Below are positions 63,967-64,000 of a stretch of DNA of 64,000 nt, piece by piece. The stretch covers positions 146,589 to 210,588 of the forward strand of contig DIXF01000008.1 in NCBI GenBank assembly GCA_002448235.1. The letters run 5' to 3'. The first letter of the stretch is position 1. Each line of letters starts with the position of its first letter. The notes below the pieces were generated by a model. The model searched no databases and was not told where the DNA came from. It was given only the letters and a program-made list of their open reading frames with translations. The position numbers were made by a program, and so were the translations under genes. Source of the DNA: Syntrophaceae bacterium UBA6087. GTDB taxonomy: Bacteria; Desulfobacterota; Desulfomonilia; UBA1062.

Positions 63967-64000
63967 GATAAGCACGGTGTCAATGCCGGAGAAGAATGTC

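Noticed and set aside
63595..63975. 126-codon minus-strand frame
   Set aside because: No ribosome-binding site and His/Cys/Arg-rich shadow composition; the plus-strand 64-codon frame has a good ribosome-binding site.
1..64000. tRNA or rRNA genes, CRISPR arrays, insertion sequences, prophage
   Set aside because: Reading both strands gave no tRNA T-arm context, regularly spaced repeats, transposase, integrase or phage genes.

Overview
The window reads as chromosome of a Gram-negative (diderm) anaerobe, most likely a Deltaproteobacterium/Desulfobacterota. The evidence is a BamA/TamB-type outer-membrane assembly pair, a CIRCE-controlled groESL operon, several sigma-54 (-24/-12) promoters, a split archaeal-type glutamate synthase with ferredoxin clusters, and a two-subunit ADP-forming acyl-CoA synthetase of the kind used by fermenting or syntrophic anaerobes. 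The lineage is an inference from gene content only. I see no insertion sequence, prophage, CRISPR array, tRNA or rRNA.

Layout. 0-14.6 kb (all minus strand): one long run of nitrogen-transfer genes read from 14.6 kb downwards: a three-gene glutamate synthase, carA, a giant glmS, a GlmU-like acyltransferase, glmM, a NagB-like protein and the start of carB. The carbamoyl-phosphate synthase genes are therefore split by an amino-sugar cassette. Between carA and glmS lie two diverged copies of a ~129-bp element; the second forms the first 43 codons of the glmS reading frame. 15-22 kb: a NifA-like sigma-54 activator (minus), then amtB-glnB-glnD-hisF (plus). Near-consensus -24/-12 promoters precede amtB, the glutamate-synthase operon and, at 33 kb, an asparagine-synthetase-like gene. 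The motif AACAAWATTG occurs twice upstream of each of the first two promoters.

22-36 kb: an MMPL/RND exporter with two operator-like repeats upstream, an RCC1-repeat lipoprotein, a lone receiver protein, a MacAB-like transporter operon (adaptor, ATPase, two FtsX permeases), the asparagine-synthetase-like protein, purF, a small membrane protein and a MarC-family protein. 36-46 kb: a six-hairpin glycosidase-like protein, a fused glycosyltransferase/acyltransferase overlapping dnaJ, a convergent cbpM-like gene, a KefB-type antiporter and groESL. 46-61 kb: DinB and MarR proteins, a glucosyl-phosphoglycerate-synthase-like glycosyltransferase, ADP-forming acyl-CoA synthetase, a corA-tamB-bamA-like operon and a DEAD-box helicase. 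61.7-64 kb: a cluster of small unrecognised genes in AT-richer DNA, with a ribbon-helix-helix protein.

The strongest biological theme is nitrogen. Ammonium uptake (AmtB), sensing (PII, GlnD), a sigma-54 activator, and enzymes that take nitrogen from glutamine (GltS, CarA, GlmS, PurF) or probably from ammonia (AsnA-like) sit together, with shared promoter architecture.
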